A stretch of DNA of 64,000 nt from Brotaphodocola sp003480315 (GCF_964246085.1 NZ_CAXTPD010000004.1), one strand, 5' to 3'. Counted from the first letter of the stretch, positions 24,839 to 33,867 are shown. Numbers and translations are program-made. Notes: a model not told the origin generated them from the letters alone.

Positions 24839-25761
24839 TGTCACAGATCAATGAGACCACCCAGGGGGTTCTGGATCAGATCAGCGAAGGCTTTGCGCAG
24901 AAAGGTGCTTATAATCTTCGCCAGAATGGCGTATCGATCTGTCATGGAGACAGCGAGCACATCAAGATCCGTAAGAAAGAAGATAAGCCGGGGATCGATA
25001 TCCTGATTGACGGTGATACAAAGGGTGAAAAAGTGTTCATCCCGGTTGTAGTCAGTGTTTCCGGCATGACGGATCTGGTTTATAATGATTTCTATATCGC
25101 GGATGGTGCGGATGTGACCATCGTGGCAGGCTGCGGCATCCACAACAGCGGCTGCAATGAGAGCCGTCATGATGGTATTCATACCTTCCATGTAGGAAAG
25201 AATGCCAATGTCCGTTATGAAGAAAAGCATTACGGAGAGGGCAACGGAACCGGAAGCCGTATCTTAAATCCGGTGACGAACATTGAGGTAGGCGAGAATT
25301 CTGTTTTTACCCTGGATACCGTTCAGATCAAAGGTGTGGATTCCACAGTGCGCAGAACCAATGTTTCCATGGAGGCAGGCTCCAGGCTTTATGTGGTGGA
25401 GCGTATCATGACAGACGGAACACAGCATGCGGAGTCAGATATGGAGGTCTGCATGAATGGAAGCGGCTCCTCAGCTCAGATCGTTTCCCGTTCTGTAGGC
25501 AAGGGGGAGTCTTCCCAGGTATTCCATCCGAAGGCAGTCGGAAACACCAAATGTCATGCTCATATCCAGTGTGATTCTATCATCATGGATCATGCAAAAG
25601 TTGGTTCAATTCCGGAGATTCAGGCCAATCATGTGGATGCTGCGATCGTTCACGAGGCAGCCATCGGACGAATCAATGATGAGCAGCTGTTGAAGCTCAG
25701 AACCCTTGGCATGACCGAGGCAGAAGCTGAGAATGTGATCATTGAAAACTTTTTAAGTTAA
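24838..25761 (+). CDS. sufB: Fe-S cluster assembly scaffold, short SufB-like protein
   Basis: A 307-residue SufB/SufD family protein, shorter than the usual 420-480 residues. The right-handed beta-helix core is visible (SGMTDLVYNDFYIADGADVTIVAGCGIHNSG) and the C-terminal end CHAHIQCDSIIMDHAKVGSIPEIQANHVDAAIVHEAAIGRI matches the conserved SufB/D functional region with Cys and His residues. ATG 24838 overlaps the sufC stop and has GAAGGAGG upstream. Together with SufC it forms a minimal two-component scaffold as known in many anaerobes. Confidence 0.88.
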   Translation: MSQINETTQGVLDQISEGFAQKGAYNLRQNGVSICHGDSEHIKIRKKEDKPGIDILIDGDTKGEKVFIPVVVSVSGMTDLVYNDFYIADGADVTIVAGCGIHNSGCNESRHDGIHTFHVGKNANVRYEEKHYGEGNGTGSRILNPVTNIEVGENSVFTLDTVQIKGVDSTVRRTNVSMEAGSRLYVVERIMTDGTQHAESDMEVCMNGSGSSAQIVSRSVGKGESSQVFHPKAVGNTKCHAHIQCDSIIMDHAKVGSIPEIQANHVDAAIVHEAAIGRINDEQLLKLRTLGMTEAEAENVIIENFLS

Positions 25762-25775
25762 TATTCTGTGATAGG

Positions 25776-25822
25776 AACAGGAATGAAGGATCTGCAGCAG
25801 CGGATTTTTCATTCCTGTTTTG
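25776..25822 (+). terminator. Rho-independent terminator of sufCB
   Basis: Arms AACAGGAATGAA (25776-25787) and TTCATTCCTGTT (about 25808-25820) with a structured loop, followed by TTTT. Confidence 0.75.
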
Positions 25823-25914
25823 CTTGCCTGAAAAATAACATATTCCTTTCGTAGAAAATCCCGGAATCTTATGTTATACTTAAAGGCAAATCGTGTAAGG
25901 AGGTGTCTCTTTTT

Positions 25915-26937
25915 ATGATGCAGCGAATCTGTCCGGTCTGTGACCAGGTTATGAAGCATGCCCACTACTGCAGCGCATGTCACTCCTGGGTGAAGGACCC
26001 GGTGTATATGAATGTCACGTATTATCTGAATGAGCGCCACCCGAAAAACGAGGCGCACTGCAGTTACCATAATGCAGAAGAGGAGCATACGAATGCCGGA
26101 GCCGAAAGGCGGAAGGCAGTGCGATCGTCTTCCGGCAGAGAGCGAAGCGTGAAAACAGAGCGGGCGGTCCGAACCACAGAAAAAGGCGCGTCAGGGCAGT
26201 CGAAGACGGTTATCGAAAAGAAAAATCCGGTTCGAAAACTGATTCTTTTGTATATTTTCCTGATGGTTGTGATATGGCTGTTCAGGCTGCTAAGCGGTAT
26301 GGCTGGTTCATTCTCTGATATTACCGGAAGCATATTTGACAGTATCAGCGGGTCTGATTTCCGGGAACTGACGGATGAAGAAGCAAGAGCTTACGGCGGT
26401 CCCTGCACGGATGAACCGCATTTTGAAGTCACGATCGAAGCTCTGCAGAGTCCGATCCGGGAACTGTTTGATACCTGTCAGATTCCGCTGGCCGGAACAG
26501 ATACCTATTCCCACAACACGGTATATTCCGATGAGACTACCTGGTTTTCTTCCACAGACACCTATTATATGGAAGCAGGGGACACGTATGCCTATGTGGA
26601 TTTTGACTACGACACAGCTACAGGTCAGCTCCATCAGATTTATCTGTCTGTCCCGGAACGAGATTCCATCACGGTTCTGACGAAGCAGTTTCTGCTGATG
26701 TTAAATGATGCGGATGCATGGGATATGGAACAGAAGCATCGTTCTGATGCGGCAGACCTGGATGAGCTGTATGCCCGGATGATGGAGCCCGGTGTGAACC
26801 AAACAGAGGGGGTCTGGTGCGGAGCCGGTATCAATGCTGAATTTCCGGATGCGGAAGATGAAAACTGCAGTGTGTGGATCTATCCTGACAGAAGCAGCGA
26901 CAGCTACAGTTATGGAGAGCATACCGATAGTCTGTAA
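25915..26937 (+). CDS. Zinc-ribbon membrane protein of unknown function
   Basis: About 340 residues. The N terminus has a CxxC...CxxC zinc ribbon (RICPVCDQVMKHAHYCSACHSWV), then a basic, polar linker, one membrane segment (LILLYIFLMVVIWLFRLLSGMAG, about residues 108-130) and an acidic C-terminal domain of about 200 residues with EWTY-type content (DSYSYGEH end). The zinc ribbon should be cytoplasmic and the C-terminal domain outside. ATG 25915 follows AAGGAGG at 25897-25903. Family not recognised; it may be a membrane-bound sensor or anchor. Confidence 0.75.
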   Translation: MMQRICPVCDQVMKHAHYCSACHSWVKDPVYMNVTYYLNERHPKNEAHCSYHNAEEEHTNAGAERRKAVRSSSGRERSVKTERAVRTTEKGASGQSKTVIEKKNPVRKLILLYIFLMVVIWLFRLLSGMAGSFSDITGSIFDSISGSDFRELTDEEARAYGGPCTDEPHFEVTIEALQSPIRELFDTCQIPLAGTDTYSHNTVYSDETTWFSSTDTYYMEAGDTYAYVDFDYDTATGQLHQIYLSVPERDSITVLTKQFLLMLNDADAWDMEQKHRSDAADLDELYARMMEPGVNQTEGVWCGAGINAEFPDAEDENCSVWIYPDRSSDSYSYGEHTDSL

Positions 26938-27010
26938 ATGCCAAAATGTATGATGTGCCTGGGAGGTACAAAACAGTTATGAAATCATAAAAATGAGAGG
27001 AACAGTACGT

Positions 27011-27868
27011 ATGAAAATCAGAGATATTCTTGCAAAAAAAGAACCAACACTTTCCTTTGAGGTATTCCCGCCAAAGACAGAGGATAAATACGAGTCTGTA
27101 GAAATGGCTGCTTCCGAGATCGCGAAGCTGAATCCGGCATTCATGAGCGTGACCTACGGCGCAGGCGGCGGTACCAGCCAGTATACAGTTGATATCGCAG
27201 CATCCTTAAAGGCAAAGGGGGTTACTCCGTTAGCGCATCTGACCTGCGTTTCATCCACCAGAGAAAAGGTACATTCGGTTCTGGAGCAGTTAAAGGCAGA
27301 GGGAATTGAGAATGTACTGGCTTTGCGCGGTGACATTCCAAAGGACGGAAAAGTTGAGAACGACTATCGCTATGCATCGGAACTCATTGCAGAGATCAAG
27401 GCATCCGGCGATTTCTGCATCGGTGCAGCCTGCTATCCGGAGGGGCATGTGGAGTCTGTCAATAAGACGGAGGATATCCAGCATCTGAAAGAAAAGGTAG
27501 AGGCCGGCTGTGACTTCGTGACTACCCAGATGTTCTTTGACAACAACATCCTATACAATTATCTGTACCGCGTGCGTGAAAAGGGCATTACGGTTCCGGT
27601 GATCGCAGGCATCATGCCGGTGACCAATGTAGCACAGATCAAGCGCATCTGCTCTATGTCCGGAACCTATCTTCCGGCGCGCTTTAAAGCCATTGTTGAC
27701 CGTTTTGGTGATAATCCTGCGGCTATGAAGCAGGCCGGCATTGCCTATGCAACGGAACAGATCATTGACTTGATCGCGAATCATGTGAACGGCATTCATG
27801 TATATTCCATGAATAAGCCGGATGTGGCAGCACAGATTAAGGGCAGCCTTTCCGAAATCATCCGGTAG
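27011..27868 (+). CDS. metF: Methylenetetrahydrofolate reductase
   Basis: Reduces 5,10-methylene-THF to 5-methyl-THF, the methyl donor for methionine synthase. The 285-residue TIM-barrel flavoprotein has LSFEVFPPKTEDKYE with the catalytic Glu near residue 18, VTYGAGGGTSQYT, LAHLTCVSSTREK, LALRGDIPKDG, GAACYPEGHVES and DFVTTQMFFDN. ATG 27011 is used; similarity starts there and AGAGGAAC lies upstream. It leads a methionine operon with the two following genes. Confidence 0.95.
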   Translation: MKIRDILAKKEPTLSFEVFPPKTEDKYESVEMAASEIAKLNPAFMSVTYGAGGGTSQYTVDIAASLKAKGVTPLAHLTCVSSTREKVHSVLEQLKAEGIENVLALRGDIPKDGKVENDYRYASELIAEIKASGDFCIGAACYPEGHVESVNKTEDIQHLKEKVEAGCDFVTTQMFFDNNILYNYLYRVREKGITVPVIAGIMPVTNVAQIKRICSMSGTYLPARFKAIVDRFGDNPAAMKQAGIAYATEQIIDLIANHVNGIHVYSMNKPDVAAQIKGSLSEIIR

Positions 27869-27930
27869 CAGAAAAGGCCCGGCGTACAAAGCCGGAAGGC
27901 CGGGGCAGAAAAACGGAGAGAACAGGATTC

Positions 27931-28584
27931 ATGAAAGAGATATTTCACTGTAACGACAGGGAACTGCTGCGCTATCTGGGGTGCAAAAATGGAACGGTCC
28001 CGGATCAGAATCTTACGGATCTGATTGCACAGTGCAAACAGGAGCTGGAGCAGGCGGCTTCTCCCAGAGTGATATGGCGGGAGTATCCGCTCTGCATTCA
28101 GGATCACAGCATTGATATGACATGTCTGCAGACGCAGAGCAAAAGCCTGGAACGCAATTTGAAGGATTGCGAACGGGTACTTTTGTTTGCGGCAACGCTC
28201 GGAAGCCGGGTAGATGTGCTGCTTCACCGCTACAACATGATCCAGATGAGTAAGGCCGTGGTGATGCAGGCTGCCTCGGTGGCTATGCTGGAGACCTTCT
28301 GCGATGAACAGAATCAGAAGCTGAAAGAGGAATACGAAGAAAAGGGCTGGTATCTGCGCCCTCGCTTCAGTCCCGGATATGGAGATTTCCCCCTGGAGTG
28401 CCAGCGGCAGATAGCTCCGGCGCTGGAGCTGAATAAAAGGATCGGTGTAACGCTGACAGACAGCCTTCTCATGGCACCGTCCAAGTCGGTGACGGCAGTG
28501 ATCGGTGTGAGCCGTCTGCCCAGAAACTGTACGGTGCAGGGCTGTGAGGCCTGCGCGAAGCGGGACTGCGCATACCGCAGATAA
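27931..28584 (+). CDS. Stand-alone methionine synthase reactivation-domain protein
   Basis: A 217-residue protein related to the vitamin B12-dependent methionine synthase activation domain. The segment ATLGSRVDVLLHRYNMIQMSKAVVMQAASVAMLETFCDE and the YLRPRFSPGYGDFPLECQ block (the conserved RxSPGYGD SAM-binding motif of MetH) identify it. ITDSLLMAPSKSVTAVIGVSR continues the motif. The C terminus has Cys pairs (CTVQGCEACAKRDC). It stands between metF and a MetH that lacks this module, so it is inferred to reductively remethylate the cobalamin of MetH in trans. ATG 27931 follows CGGAGAG. Confidence 0.88.
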   Translation: MKEIFHCNDRELLRYLGCKNGTVPDQNLTDLIAQCKQELEQAASPRVIWREYPLCIQDHSIDMTCLQTQSKSLERNLKDCERVLLFAATLGSRVDVLLHRYNMIQMSKAVVMQAASVAMLETFCDEQNQKLKEEYEEKGWYLRPRFSPGYGDFPLECQRQIAPALELNKRIGVTLTDSLLMAPSKSVTAVIGVSRLPRNCTVQGCEACAKRDCAYRR

Positions 28585-28670
28585 GGGAATGGAAGAACGA
28601 AAAGCAGACAGAAACTGTGATGGACGCAGAAAAGCTGCGAGGAAAAACGCGAAGGAGATATTGGTTAAAC

Positions 28671-31112
28671 ATGGATATATTACAGGAATTACAGAACCGG
28701 ATCTTATTCTGTGACGGAGGAATGGGAAGTCTTTTGCAGGAGGCAGGATTAAAGCCGGGCGAACTTCCGGGAACCTGGAACATCACACATCCGGAGGAGC
28801 TTGTGAAGATCCACAGAGCATATCTGGAAGCCGGTGCAGATATTGTGACCACAAACACCTTCGGGGTAGACCGGTTAAAGTACAATGATAGCACGGAATT
28901 TCAGTTAGAGCCGGTTATCCGTGCAGCAGTGGCAAACGCGAAGGAAGCAATCCGCCAGAGCGGAAAGCAGGCCTGGATCGGCCTGGATATGGGACCGACC
29001 GGAAAGCTGTTAAAGCCAATGGGGGATCTGGCCTTTGAGGACTGCTGTGCCATCTACCGGGAGGTGGTGGAGATCGGCGCGGATGCCGGCGCGGATTTCA
29101 TCCTCATCGAGACCATGAGTGACAGCTATGAGACTAAGGCGGCTGTCCTGGCGGCCAAAGAGGGCTGCAGGCTTCCGGTCTTTGTTACGGTTACCTTTGA
29201 TGAGCGGGGCAAGCTTTTAACCGGCGGCAGTCCGGCCTCCATTGTAGCAATGTTAGAGGGCCTGGGCGTGGATGTACTGGGTATGAACTGCGGACTCGGT
29301 CCGGTACAGATGAAAGAGATCTTGAAAGATATCCTGGAGGTTTCTTCCATTCCGGTCATGATCAATCCAAATGCAGGTCTGCCGAGAAGTGAGAACGGAA
29401 AGACGGTTTATGATATTGATGCGGCTCATTTTGCAAAGACCGAGGAAGAAATCGTGGATATGGGCGCCCGGATCGTGGGCGGCTGCTGCGGCACCACGCC
29501 GGAGCACATCCGCATGGTGGCAGAGCTCTGCAGGGATAAAAAGCCGGTGCCGGTGACAAAGAAAAACCGCACCGTGGTTTCCTCCTTTGCGCAGGCAGTT
29601 GAGATCGGAAGGGACCCGGTTATCATCGGTGAGCGCATCAACCCGACAGGCAAATCAAAGTTTAAGCAGGCTCTGCGGGATCACAATCTGGAATACATTT
29701 TAAGAGAGGGCGTGACCCAGCAGGATCACGGTGCCCATGTTCTGGATGTAAACGTAGGACTTCCGGAGATCGATGAGCCGGCCATGCTGGAGGAGGTAGT
29801 TCGGGAGCTGCAGAGCATCATCGACCTGCCGCTTCAGCTGGACACCACGGATCCGGTGGCTATGGAGCGGGCAATGCGTGTATACAACGGCAAGCCTCTC
29901 ATCAACTCCGTAAACGGAAAGGAAGAGTCCATGCGCACGGTATTTCCGCTGGTACAGAAGTACGGAGGCGTTGTAGTGGCGCTGGCGCTGGATGAGGGCG
30001 GTATCCCGGAGACAGCTGAGGGCCGTATCCGGGTGGCGGAGAAGATTTATAAGACCGCGGCAGAGTACGGCATTGGGCCGGAAGACATCATCATCGATGC
30101 CCTGTGCCTGACGGTAAGCTCCGACAGCTGGGGCGCCATCACCACACTGGAAACTCTGCGGAGAGTGAGGGATGAGCTTCACGGAAAGACCATTCTTGGT
30201 GTGTCCAATATTTCCTTCGGACTGCCGCAGCGTGAAATCATTAATGCTGCGTTCTTTACCATGGCAATGCAGAACGGGTTAAGTGCAGCCATCATCAATC
30301 CGAATTCCGAAGCCATGATGCGTGCATACTACAGTTTCCGCGCACTGATGAATTTAGATCCGCAGTGCAGCGAGTATATTTCTGTTTACAGCGGTCAGGT
30401 GGCCAGCCTTGGACAGAGCGCAGTGACCGGAAATGGCGGTGCGTCTGCCGGCAGTGCATCCGGAGCAGCGGACGGACAGGGAACGTCGGACCTGCATGCC
30501 AGTATTGTAAAAGGACTGAAGGATCAGGCTGTGCATGCGGCAAAGGAATTGCTGACGGTTCAGGACGCACTGGATGTGATCAACAGCCAGATCATCCCGG
30601 CACTGGATGTGGTCGGAAAGGGCTTTGAGAAGGGAACCATGTTCCTGCCGCAGCTTCTGATGAGCGCAGAGGCAGCAAAGGGCGCCTTTGAGGTAATCAA
30701 AGAGAAGATGGATGCCAGCGGACAGAAGCAGGAGAAGAAGGGGACCATCATCCTGGCAACGGTAAAGGGAGATATTCATGATATCGGAAAGAATATCGTC
30801 AAGGTCCTTCTGGAGAACTACAGCTATGATGTGCTGGATCTTGGCAAGGATGTTCCGCCTGAGACCATCGTGGAGACGGCAGTGGAGAAACACATTCAGC
30901 TGGTAGGACTGTCTGCGCTGATGACCACCACCGTGCCGAGCATGGAAGAAACCATTGTGCAGCTTCGCAAGGCAGCGCCGTGGGCCAGGGTCATGGTAGG
31001 CGGCGCCGTGCTGACTCAGGAATATGCCGATACCATGGGGGCAGACCAGTACTGCCGTGATGCCATGGCCTCTGTAAATTACGCGGAGCAGGTGTTCGGC
31101 CTTACAAAATAG
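28671..31112 (+). CDS. metH: Cobalamin-dependent methionine synthase without activation domain
   Basis: Transfers a methyl group from methyl-THF via cobalamin to homocysteine. The 813-residue protein has the homocysteine domain (residues 1-300; zinc cysteines C207, C272 and C273 in NCGLG and GGCCGTT), a pterin-binding domain (about 315-570; IIGERINPTGKSKFKQAL), a low-complexity Gly/Ser/Ala linker near residue 590, the four-helix cap and a B12-binding domain with H703 in DIHDIGKNI. The 300-residue reactivation domain of E. coli MetH is absent and supplied by the gene upstream. ATG 28671 is preceded by AAGGAG. Confidence 0.95.
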   Translation: MDILQELQNRILFCDGGMGSLLQEAGLKPGELPGTWNITHPEELVKIHRAYLEAGADIVTTNTFGVDRLKYNDSTEFQLEPVIRAAVANAKEAIRQSGKQAWIGLDMGPTGKLLKPMGDLAFEDCCAIYREVVEIGADAGADFILIETMSDSYETKAAVLAAKEGCRLPVFVTVTFDERGKLLTGGSPASIVAMLEGLGVDVLGMNCGLGPVQMKEILKDILEVSSIPVMINPNAGLPRSENGKTVYDIDAAHFAKTEEEIVDMGARIVGGCCGTTPEHIRMVAELCRDKKPVPVTKKNRTVVSSFAQAVEIGRDPVIIGERINPTGKSKFKQALRDHNLEYILREGVTQQDHGAHVLDVNVGLPEIDEPAMLEEVVRELQSIIDLPLQLDTTDPVAMERAMRVYNGKPLINSVNGKEESMRTVFPLVQKYGGVVVALALDEGGIPETAEGRIRVAEKIYKTAAEYGIGPEDIIIDALCLTVSSDSWGAITTLETLRRVRDELHGKTILGVSNISFGLPQREIINAAFFTMAMQNGLSAAIINPNSEAMMRAYYSFRALMNLDPQCSEYISVYSGQVASLGQSAVTGNGGASAGSASGAADGQGTSDLHASIVKGLKDQAVHAAKELLTVQDALDVINSQIIPALDVVGKGFEKGTMFLPQLLMSAEAAKGAFEVIKEKMDASGQKQEKKGTIILATVKGDIHDIGKNIVKVLLENYSYDVLDLGKDVPPETIVETAVEKHIQLVGLSALMTTTVPSMEETIVQLRKAAPWARVMVGGAVLTQEYADTMGADQYCRDAMASVNYAEQVFGLTK

Positions 31113-31140
31113 TAAGAAATTTTTAAAGGAATAGAAATTG

Positions 31141-31211
31141 AATCTCCCCTCTGTCTGAATTACACTAAGATACATGGACTGAAGCAATCAGATAGAAGGG
31201 AGATTTTTTTT
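31141..31211 (+). terminator. Terminator of metH overlapping the GH25 ribosome binding site
   Basis: Arms 31141-31158 and 31188-31205 pair over 18 bp with one mismatch and one G-U, enclosing a 29-nt loop, followed by eight T residues up to 31211. The second arm contains GAAGGGAG, the ribosome site for ATG 31213. A weak promoter (TTGAAT 31138-31143, TACACT 31161-31166, spacing 17) would start transcription inside the loop and leave that site unpaired. Confidence 0.75.
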
Positions 31212-31212
31212 G

Positions 31213-32196
31213 ATGTTATTTCATAAGAACAATACAGGAAAACGTCTGGCGGCGCTCACACTCTGCGGGCTTTTTGTTCTGCAGACTCCGGCGGTACCGG
31301 CCATGGCGGCAGAAACGCTGACGGTGCAGGAACAGGGCTTTTACCGCAGTGACGGAACGAAGCTTGAGGGAGCTGTGGCCAAGGGCGTAACCATTTCCAA
31401 ATATCAGAATCAGGCGGGAGCCATTGACTGGGATGCCGTGAAGGCAGACGGAGTAACCTTTGCCATGATCCGGGTCGGATATCTGAATGATCCGGATCCT
31501 TATTTCCGGGAGAATATGGAAGGAGCCATCAGTCACGGAATCCGTGTGGGTGTCTTCCTTTATTCCATGGCACTGGATGAGGAAACAGCCCGGCAGGAGG
31601 CACAGTTTGTGCTGGAGCAGATCCGTGGATACAAGATTTCCTACCCGGTGGCCTATGATGTGGAATCCAAATATCTGCTGGATAACGGAAAGACTCCGCA
31701 GGAGCTGGCAAACCAGACCAATGTCTTCTGCAAGGCCATTGCAGCTGCCGGATACCGGCCGATGCTCTATGGCAACAATCAGTGGCTGACGAATTACGTG
31801 GATGTTTCCCAGGTGCCGTATGATATCTGGTATGCACGCTACGGAACAAACGGCGAGTTCCAGAACCGCAAGATCTGGCAGTTTACGGAGACCGGTTCTG
31901 TAGCCGGTATAACCGGAAATGTCTGCATTGAGGCTTCCTACTATGATTATCCGGAGCTGGCAGCAGGCAATACCGGAAGCGCAACCTATACGGTTGGTTC
32001 TTATGTGAATGCAGGTCCGGGTGTAGGTGTTCCGGCTTCGTCAGCAACCCGGGAAACACCGGAAGCAGGAGCGTCGACCGATACCAGGCCAGGTCCGTCT
32101 GCACAGGCAGACCAGCAGCAAAAGAGCAGTGAATCTCCGGTTCAGACAGCCGGACAGGATGAAAGCCAGTTGACGAAATCTCCATCAGAGCAGTAA
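31213..32196 (+). CDS. Secreted GH25 (lysozyme-like) protein with altered acidic residues
   Basis: About 327 residues: signal peptide (RLAALTLCGLFVLQTPAVPAMA), then a GH25 muramidase-type barrel (about residues 50-250) and a disordered Ser/Gln/Pro-rich tail. The central DxE motif is intact (D149, E151 in AYDVESKY) and YDIWYARYG and KIWQFTETG fit the family. The first-strand Asp usual in GH25 (D-x-S-x-x-Q) is replaced by Thr60 in VTISKYQ, and the C-terminal VDxN is VCIE. Muramidase activity is therefore uncertain. ATG 31213; its ribosome site is inside the metH terminator. Confidence 0.85.
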   Translation: MLFHKNNTGKRLAALTLCGLFVLQTPAVPAMAAETLTVQEQGFYRSDGTKLEGAVAKGVTISKYQNQAGAIDWDAVKADGVTFAMIRVGYLNDPDPYFRENMEGAISHGIRVGVFLYSMALDEETARQEAQFVLEQIRGYKISYPVAYDVESKYLLDNGKTPQELANQTNVFCKAIAAAGYRPMLYGNNQWLTNYVDVSQVPYDIWYARYGTNGEFQNRKIWQFTETGSVAGITGNVCIEASYYDYPELAAGNTGSATYTVGSYVNAGPGVGVPASSATRETPEAGASTDTRPGPSAQADQQQKSSESPVQTAGQDESQLTKSPSEQ

Positions 32197-32214
32197 AAAT
32201 GGTAAGATCCATAA

Positions 32215-32261
32215 AAGAAAAACGGCAGAACAGCGCAACAGCTCTCTGCCGTTTTTCTTGA
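32215..32261 (+). terminator. Terminator after the GH25 gene
   Basis: A perfect 15-bp stem AAGAAAAACGGCAGA/TCTGCCGTTTTTCTT (32215-32229, 32245-32259), with A-run and T-run on either side; it could work in both directions. Confidence 0.88.
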
Positions 32262-32269
32262 AATACCGC

Positions 32270-32298
32270 TTGTATTTACGTAAGCCTTTCGGTAGAAT
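32270..32298 (+). promoter_or_regulatory. Possible promoter of the ComEA-like gene
   Basis: TTGTAT (32270-32275) and TAGAAT (32293-32298), spacing 17 bp, 42 bp before the start codon. Confidence 0.4.
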
Positions 32299-32339
32299 AG
32301 AGCTAGGCTGAATCTGGGATTCTCTTTGGAAACGGAGAG

Positions 32340-33098
32340 ATGAACATGAAGAATAAACAATCTGTAATTTTTAAATGGCTGATGCTGCTGTTTGGTCTGC
32401 TGGCAGCTGGAGCCTTTTACAGCTGCAGCAGCCGGGATACAGGGCAGAAAGCTGTTGCTGCACAGGAAAACAGGGCATTTCAGGCGGAGAGCGCGCCGGA
32501 TATGGCCGGAGACCGGACAGAAACATCAGCGTGCGCGGCAATGGCCGGAGAAGGTGAATCGGAACAAAGCGCAGAGTCTGGGAATGATATGGAAACAGCT
32601 GCTTTGTCTGAGCCGGAAGTCTGCTATGTATATGTCTGCGGAGAGGTCTTTTCTCCGGGGGTATACATAGTCTCAGAGGGCGCGCGGATCTATGAGGCGG
32701 TCGATCTTGCAGGTGGTTTTACGCAGCAGGCCGCAGAATCATGGCTGAATCTGGCAGAGCCTGTCACAGATGGTATGAAGCTGGAGATCCCATCCAGAGC
32801 CCAGGTGAAGGACCCTTCCTGGCTGGCGCAGCATCCATATGGCAGCACTGCCGGGAGCGGGACAGTAAACGGAGCGGGAACCAGATTCGCTGTATCGCCG
32901 GATATGGTCCTGGTCAACATCAATACGGCATCTCTGGAAGAACTGATGACGTTAAAGGGAATTGGATCATCCAGGGCAGAGGACATCATCCGGTACCGGG
33001 AGGAGGCCGGCGGTTTTACGAAAATTGAAGATATCATGAAAGTACCGGGAATCAAGAGCACGGCCTTTCAGAAAATAAAAGAAAACATTACAGTATAG
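32340..33098 (+). CDS. ComEA-like helix-hairpin-helix protein
   Basis: A 252-residue exported DNA-binding protein. The N terminus is a membrane or lipoprotein signal (WLMLLFGLLAAGAFYSC, possible lipid-attached Cys). After an acidic linker comes an SLBB domain (VYVCGEVFSPGVYIVSEGARIYEAVDLAGGF, about residues 95-130) and at the C terminus a ComEA-type double helix-hairpin-helix (VNINTASLEELMTLKGIGSSRAEDIIRYREEAGGFTKIEDIMKVPGI). ComEA is the surface DNA receptor for natural uptake; no other competence gene is adjacent. A response regulator gene starts 15 bp later. Confidence 0.88.
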   Translation: MNMKNKQSVIFKWLMLLFGLLAAGAFYSCSSRDTGQKAVAAQENRAFQAESAPDMAGDRTETSACAAMAGEGESEQSAESGNDMETAALSEPEVCYVYVCGEVFSPGVYIVSEGARIYEAVDLAGGFTQQAAESWLNLAEPVTDGMKLEIPSRAQVKDPSWLAQHPYGSTAGSGTVNGAGTRFAVSPDMVLVNINTASLEELMTLKGIGSSRAEDIIRYREEAGGFTKIEDIMKVPGIKSTAFQKIKENITV

Positions 33099-33113
33099 GG
33101 AATAGGTGAGAAC

Positions 33114-33812
33114 ATGGCAAAGATTCTGGTGGTTGATGATGAAAAACTGATCGTGAAAGGCATCCGTTTCAGTCTGGAACAGGACGGAATGGAAGTAGAC
33201 TGCGCGTATGACGGCGAAGAGGCGATCAATCTTGCAAAGCAGACGGAGTACGACGTAGTCCTTCTGGATGTCATGCTTCCAAAGCATGACGGATTTGAGG
33301 TCTGTCAGGCAATCCGGGAGTTTTCCGAGATGCCAATCATCATGCTGACTGCCAAGGGCGGAGACATGGACAAAATCCTGGGTCTGGAATACGGCGCGGA
33401 CGATTATGTGACCAAGCCGTTTAATATTCTGGAGGTAAAGGCACGCATCAAGGCCATCATGCGCAGAAACTCGAAGAAATCTGCCAGGGCTAAAGAGGCA
33501 GAGAACAAGATGGTAACGGCCGGAGACTTAAAGCTTGACCGGGAGGGCCGCCGGGTCTTTATCGGAGAGAAGGAGATCAACCTGACGGCAAAAGAGTTCG
33601 ACCTTCTTGAACTGCTGGTATGCAATCCGAATAAGGTCTACTCCAGAGAGAGCCTGCTGACCTTTGTTTGGGGCAATAAGGCATCGGAGTCCGGTGATGT
33701 CCGGACCGTGGACGTCCACGTAAGACGCCTTCGTGAAAAGATCGAGCCGAGCCCGAGCGATCCGAAATATGTACACACAAAATGGGGGGTCGGCTACTAC
33801 TTCCGGGCATAA
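33114..33812 (+). CDS. OmpR/PhoB family response regulator
   Basis: A 232-residue two-component regulator with a receiver domain (KILVVDDEKLIVKGI; phospho-acceptor D52 in LLDVMLPKHDG; conserved Thr and Lys in MLTAKG and VTKPFN) and a winged-helix DNA-binding domain (NLTAKEFDLLELLVCNPNKVYSRESLLTFVWG; VDVHVRRLREKIE). AGGTGAGAAC precedes ATG 33114. No histidine kinase gene is next to it, so its sensor is elsewhere. Confidence 0.93.
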   Translation: MAKILVVDDEKLIVKGIRFSLEQDGMEVDCAYDGEEAINLAKQTEYDVVLLDVMLPKHDGFEVCQAIREFSEMPIIMLTAKGGDMDKILGLEYGADDYVTKPFNILEVKARIKAIMRRNSKKSARAKEAENKMVTAGDLKLDREGRRVFIGEKEINLTAKEFDLLELLVCNPNKVYSRESLLTFVWGNKASESGDVRTVDVHVRRLREKIEPSPSDPKYVHTKWGVGYYFRA

Positions 33813-33867
33813 GACAGAAACGCTGTGGTTTTAAGAAAGTAAACTGCGGTATGAGAGGTGGAGCATC

